From NCBI GenBank assembly GCA_024811115.1, contig JAKOGH010001220.1, positions 1 to 64,000 of the forward strand: DNA of 64,000 bases. The letters are read 5' to 3'. Source of the DNA: Terana coerulea (Eukaryota; Basidiomycota; Agaricomycetes; Polyporales; Phanerochaetaceae). A program made the translations under genes and the position numbers. Below, in pieces: positions 60,193-64,000 of this stretch (position 1 is the stretch's first letter; every line of letters begins with the position of its first letter). The notes beneath the pieces are model-generated. The model saw nothing but the letters and a program-made list of their open reading frames with translations, was not told where the DNA came from and did no database searches.

Positions 60193-60903
60193 ATTTTCTC
60201 CGTGGTATACAACTAATTAACACCGCCACTTGAAGTAAGCCGTAGAGGTCGTAGAGGCTTGTTGTGGGCCTGAGCGGCATGATCTGTTCTACAATCGACG
60301 GTGTCAATTGTGTGCTGTGAGATAGGCGAATAGAAATACCAATGATGCGACGTCGAAACACGCTTCAGATCGGGTCGTGTCAGAAGTGTGGCGAGTGGCG
60401 ACGACTTCAACAGACAGCGGCTGGGGACTTCCAAGGAACTTCTCACAGTTCCAGAAAGCTTCGATTAAGATGATTGGCAGAACAAGTCAGGATGGATCCT
60501 TCCGCGCAGGGGCACGATCTGGGTTCAAGTTCGAGTAAGGATGGCAGACAGTGGAAGTACGAAGTCAAGTCATGATCACGTCTGGGCTTGGCGTCTAGTG
60601 AAGCAGGTTAGGTTTGATCCACGCCACGGTTACGCGACAGTCTCCTAGCCCCGCTCAGCCAGTACACGAAGAGGCTCAGGCTGCTCATCTACACACTTGA
60701 GATCGCTAAACGCAAAATGGGAAGTAAATATAAAGAGCGTACAATGGAAGTGCTATCAGTAAGTACATATGGTACATGTCTAGCGTGATATTACACAGTC
60801 GGAAGAGAAAAAGTATTACAATGAGCGCGTATAATCAAGCCTTCTATCCACATATTAGAGCATCATTCGTCAGCGCGAATATCGGTCTTCAAACCCCTGC
60901 TCG
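60193..60903. other. Intergenic, nothing seen
   Basis: About 700 bp between the F-box-like start and the ACS 3' end. A ggttcaagttcgagt motif near 60514 resembles a B box, but no tRNA can be folded around it. Confidence 0.4.
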
Positions 60904-63287
60904 TTATTCAAGACGTCGCCGCGACCTTGGTCTTGATGACGTCCACCACACCCGGCTCAGCGAGGGTGGAAAGGTCGCCGAGCTGGTCGCCTCGCCCGCG
61001 ATGATCTTGCGCATGATGCGGCGCATGATCTTGCCCGAGCGAGTCTTAGGCAGGTCGGAGACAACGTAGATCTTCTTGGGAGAGGCGAAGGGACCGATGA
61101 CCTTGCGGACCTGGAGGACGAGGTCCTTAATGAGACCAGCCTCGTTGTTGGGGTCGTACTTGAACCAACTATAGAGGTGTTATCAGACCCTCTGCGTTCG
61201 AACGGCAAGAAGAATGTACGTACGGCTTGAGAGTGACGAAGGCGTGCACGGCTTGGCCGGTGAGCTCGTCGTTGGCTCCGATAACAGCAGCCTCGGCAAC
61301 ACCGTCGAAAAGGATGAGGGCAGACTCGATTTCAGCAGTAGACAGACGGTGACCAGAGACGTTGATGACATCTGTGAGATAGATTTATATGTGGTCAGCG
61401 TAGTCCTTGGTATGGGTCGTAAGCACCTACCATCGACACGGCCCTTGATCCAAATGTAGCCGTCCTTGTCACGGACGGCACCGTCTCCGGTGTAGAAGTA
61501 GCCAGGGTAGGGCTACAATGCTGAATTAGTCGTTTGCGTTGCACAAGAGCCGATATCACTCACCCTCAGGTAGACGTCCAACCACCTGTTGTGGTCCTGC
61601 CAGCAGCTGCGCGCAATCGACGGCCACGTGTTCTTGAACACCAGCACGCCCTCGACGTTGTCGCCCTCGAGCTCCTTGCCCGTGACCGGGTCGAGTAGCG
61701 CCGCCTCAATGCCCAGGAACGGCACCGTCGCCGAGCCGGGCTTGCACTCGATCGCGCCGGGGACGGGGGAGACGACGATCGAGCCCGTCTCGGTCTGGAA
61801 GAACGTGTCGACGATGGCAGCCTGCTTGCGCCCGACGTGGTCGTTGAGCCAGTGCCATGCCTCGGGGTTGATTGGCTCGCCGACGGAGCCGATGACGCGG
61901 AGCGAGCTCAGATCGGCCTTCTGGACGTGCTCCTCGCCGAGACGGCGAAGGAGGCGGACGGCGGTGGGCGCCGTGTAGAAGTGAGTGAGCTTGTGCTGGT
62001 CGATGGTGTCCCAGAAGCGAGAGGGCGTCGGGTAGACGGGTGTGGACTCAAAGACGACGGTGGCGATGCCGTTTGCGAGCGGGCCGTAGACAAGGTAGCT
62101 ACAGGGTGTTTGTCAGATACTTGAAGACTTCATGGACTATTGAGATGAATACTCACGTGTGACCAGTGATCCAGCCGAGATCAGCCATGCAGCCGAACTT
62201 GTCGTCGGGGTGCACGTCAAAGACATACTTGACGGACATGGCTGCACCGAGCATGAAGCCACCAATGGTGTGCATGATACCCTTCGGCTTGCCAGTGGAT
62301 CCGGAAGTCTGAAGAAATAGTCAGCTTCCGTGTACAACGACTGGTATCCAAGGCACTTACGTAGAGGATGAACAGCGGGTCCTCAGAGTTCAACAGCGCC
62401 GGCGGGCAGAAGTTGGGCACCTTCGCGGACTCCTCGTGCCACCAGCTGTCGCGGCCCTCGACAAAGTTCACGGGGCTGCCGGTGTGCTTGAGCACGAGCA
62501 CGTGCTCGACGAGCGGGCACTTGTCAAGTGCCTTATCCGCGAGCTGCTTGATCGCGATCGCGCGCCCGCCGCGGCGGCCCTCGTCCGCGGTGAGCACGAC
62601 GCGCGACTTGCAGTCGTTGATGCGGTCGCTGAGCGACTCGGCGGAGAAGCCGGCGAAGACGACGGAGTGCACGGCGCCGATGCGCGCGCACGCGAGGAAC
62701 GCGGCGACCGCCTGCCAGGTCATGGGCATGTAGATCGTCACGGTCTCGCCCTGCTTGACGCCCCATGCCTTGAGGATGTTTGCGATCTGGGAGACCTCGC
62801 GGAGGAGCTCTCCGTAGCTGATGTTGCGGCCTTGGCCGGGCTCGTCCGCCTCGTAGATGATGGCAGTCTGAAAACAGTCATTAATAAATACGAAACGGTG
62901 CGAGGTCCGGAGGGTCGGACATACCTTGTCGGGGTTCTGGTACGCCCAGCGGTCAACGCAGTTGTACGAAGCGTTGATGTATCCCTCAGGGAACCAGTGG
63001 ATGTCGCCGCCCTCGAACGAGCCGCTGCGGACAGTGTGGAAGGGGCGGTCCCAGTGGAGGAGCTCCCGAGCCATCTGCAGAATTTGAAGTAAGCATGCAG
63101 TTCCGAGAAATGGGAATATTGCACTACATACCTTGCCCCACCACTTGTCTGCATTGGGACCCACGGTCTCAGCGTGGGCCTTCTTGTAAGCCTCCATGTT
63201 GGGCCCGATGTAGGGAACCTCAGTGCCCTGGGTCAGGCGCGGAGGGACAGGGTGCGCGGCGACCTCATCGTAGTTCACGTTCGACAT
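60904..63287 (-). CDS. ACS1: Acetyl-CoA synthetase
   Basis: AMP-forming acetate:CoA ligase supplying cytosolic and nuclear acetyl-CoA. The ATG at 63287 gives [18 protein letters not shown]. Further blocks are [39 protein letters not shown], the ATP loop [16 protein letters not shown] (across an intron), [47 protein letters not shown] and the catalytic lysine loop [17 protein letters not shown]. Introns near 63075-63133 and 62868-62925 are multiples of three without stops. After IIAGEA the frame is off by one. Restoring one G at about 60987 yields the expected [12 protein letters not shown] and VVDVI ending at TGA 60908; as given, translation ends at 60904 with an unrelated tail. All catalytic motifs precede the shift. 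Confidence 0.95.
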
Positions 63288-64000
63288 GTTTGCTCTGGAT
63301 TAATCTAGGAGTATAGGAGTTGCTCTAGGGGTGCCGCGAAGGAAGAACGCTCTGCTGAAGGCGGGGTAGTCGAGGCGGATTGGAGTCGGCAGACGACTTG
63401 AGGAATAGCTCGCCCGGTGCCATCGTATATATACGCTACCTCGCACATACTGCAATTACAGTATGTCTTGCGCGCCCAGGCCGCCAGCAACACCCGTTCT
63501 GCCTGTACCAGTGCAGGAGTAACTCGACGCTATTCCCCATGCCAAATTCACCTCTGGCCTCCCGTGCTTCTCCCCGTAGTAAGCTGTCAGGCCGTCAGTC
63601 GCACGTCGATCACGAAGATTTTACTGCTCACCAGAACTGCAAATCATGGGCGCGGAGGGGCGCGGGCGGGGTAGATCCAGGACGCATCAGCGATACCAAC
63701 GCGCATTTTTCTGCTTGACACGCCCCATCAGCTGTCGACGGACACCACTCCTTGACACCCCACGCGGACTCGTCCTCGCTGCACAATACTTGAGGCGACA
63801 AATGTGCATTGGACCCGGGGTCGTTGATAGCCAGTCGCGCACTGTTGCACGAGTTTGATGGCCGCTATACACTCCTCGTTTATCTTTGACGTTTTGAGAC
63901 AGATGGCGGGTTGGATACAGAGCGTTTACTCTGGCCCATGTTGGTACTCCTGGCCGAACATGACTTTGCAGAGATTCATGATTGGCAGGGTCATGATCCC
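63288..64000. other. Upstream region of ACS
   Basis: About 710 bp to the window end with no supported gene. It includes the presumed ACS promoter. Confidence 0.45.
63426..63433 (-). promoter_or_regulatory. TATA-like element of ACS
   Basis: TATATATA about 140 bp upstream of the ACS ATG. The motif is palindromic, so its orientation is taken from the gene. It is the only clear TATA element in this upstream region. Confidence 0.45.

Noticed and set aside
62436..63092. 218-codon plus-strand frame across ACS
   Set aside because: Antisense shadow of a strongly conserved ACS exon.
1..64000. CRISPR array, prophage or bacterial operon
   Set aside because: Spliceosomal introns throughout and eukaryotic gene families; no spaced short repeats of the CRISPR kind.

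Overview
The window is nuclear DNA of a filamentous basidiomycete, most likely an Agaricomycete. The genes are rich in short introns (about 45-70 bp, GT..AG). The gene set includes a Clp1-like (clampless) sexual-development protein, paired thaumatin-like proteins and a basidiomycete-type cytochrome P450. Gene-dense parts are GC-rich and most genes carry many introns. No species is claimed.

Layout. 1-4500 is gene-poor: it holds a ~67-bp minisatellite (1758-2345) and a decayed 3' fragment of a TAP-type hydrolase (3265-3480). 4500-16650 holds a DEDDy 3'-5' exonuclease, a secreted or membrane-anchored TAP-like alpha/beta hydrolase, two thaumatin-like genes, a Tcd1-type tRNA t6A cyclase and PBDC1 (an eEF1A-folding factor). 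16839-18231 is an SDR reductase. 18.3-32.05 kb is a repeat-driven region. A cation-dependent O-methyltransferase gene with its flanks is present twice in direct orientation (18.3-21.3 and 29.8-32.05 kb). Between the copies lies an 8.5-kb transposon island with a GC-rich low-complexity block, an AT-rich gene desert, a tRNA-like relic, a TIR element and a hAT-type element carrying a nested solo LTR. 32.5-32.9 kb is another TIR element.

33-64 kb is a compact block of mostly conserved genes: Myb/SANT protein, VWA8-type AAA ATPase, VPS26, a polytopic membrane protein, CLN3/BTN1, P450, LCB1, a coiled-coil protein, Clp1-like, an F-box-like protein and acetyl-CoA synthetase. Several have endomembrane, lysosomal, sphingolipid or primary-metabolic roles. 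They look like an ordinary chromosomal neighbourhood rather than one pathway cluster.

Two themes cut across the window. First, apparent single-base frameshifts recur in conserved genes (exonuclease, hydrolase, Myb protein, VWA8, Clp1-like, ACS), often at short base runs. This suggests assembly indel errors more than mass pseudogenisation. Second, the duplicated O-methyltransferase block has a transposon-proximal flank with strong CpG-to-TpG/CpA decay in one copy only, suggesting methylation- or RIP-like mutation of repeats.
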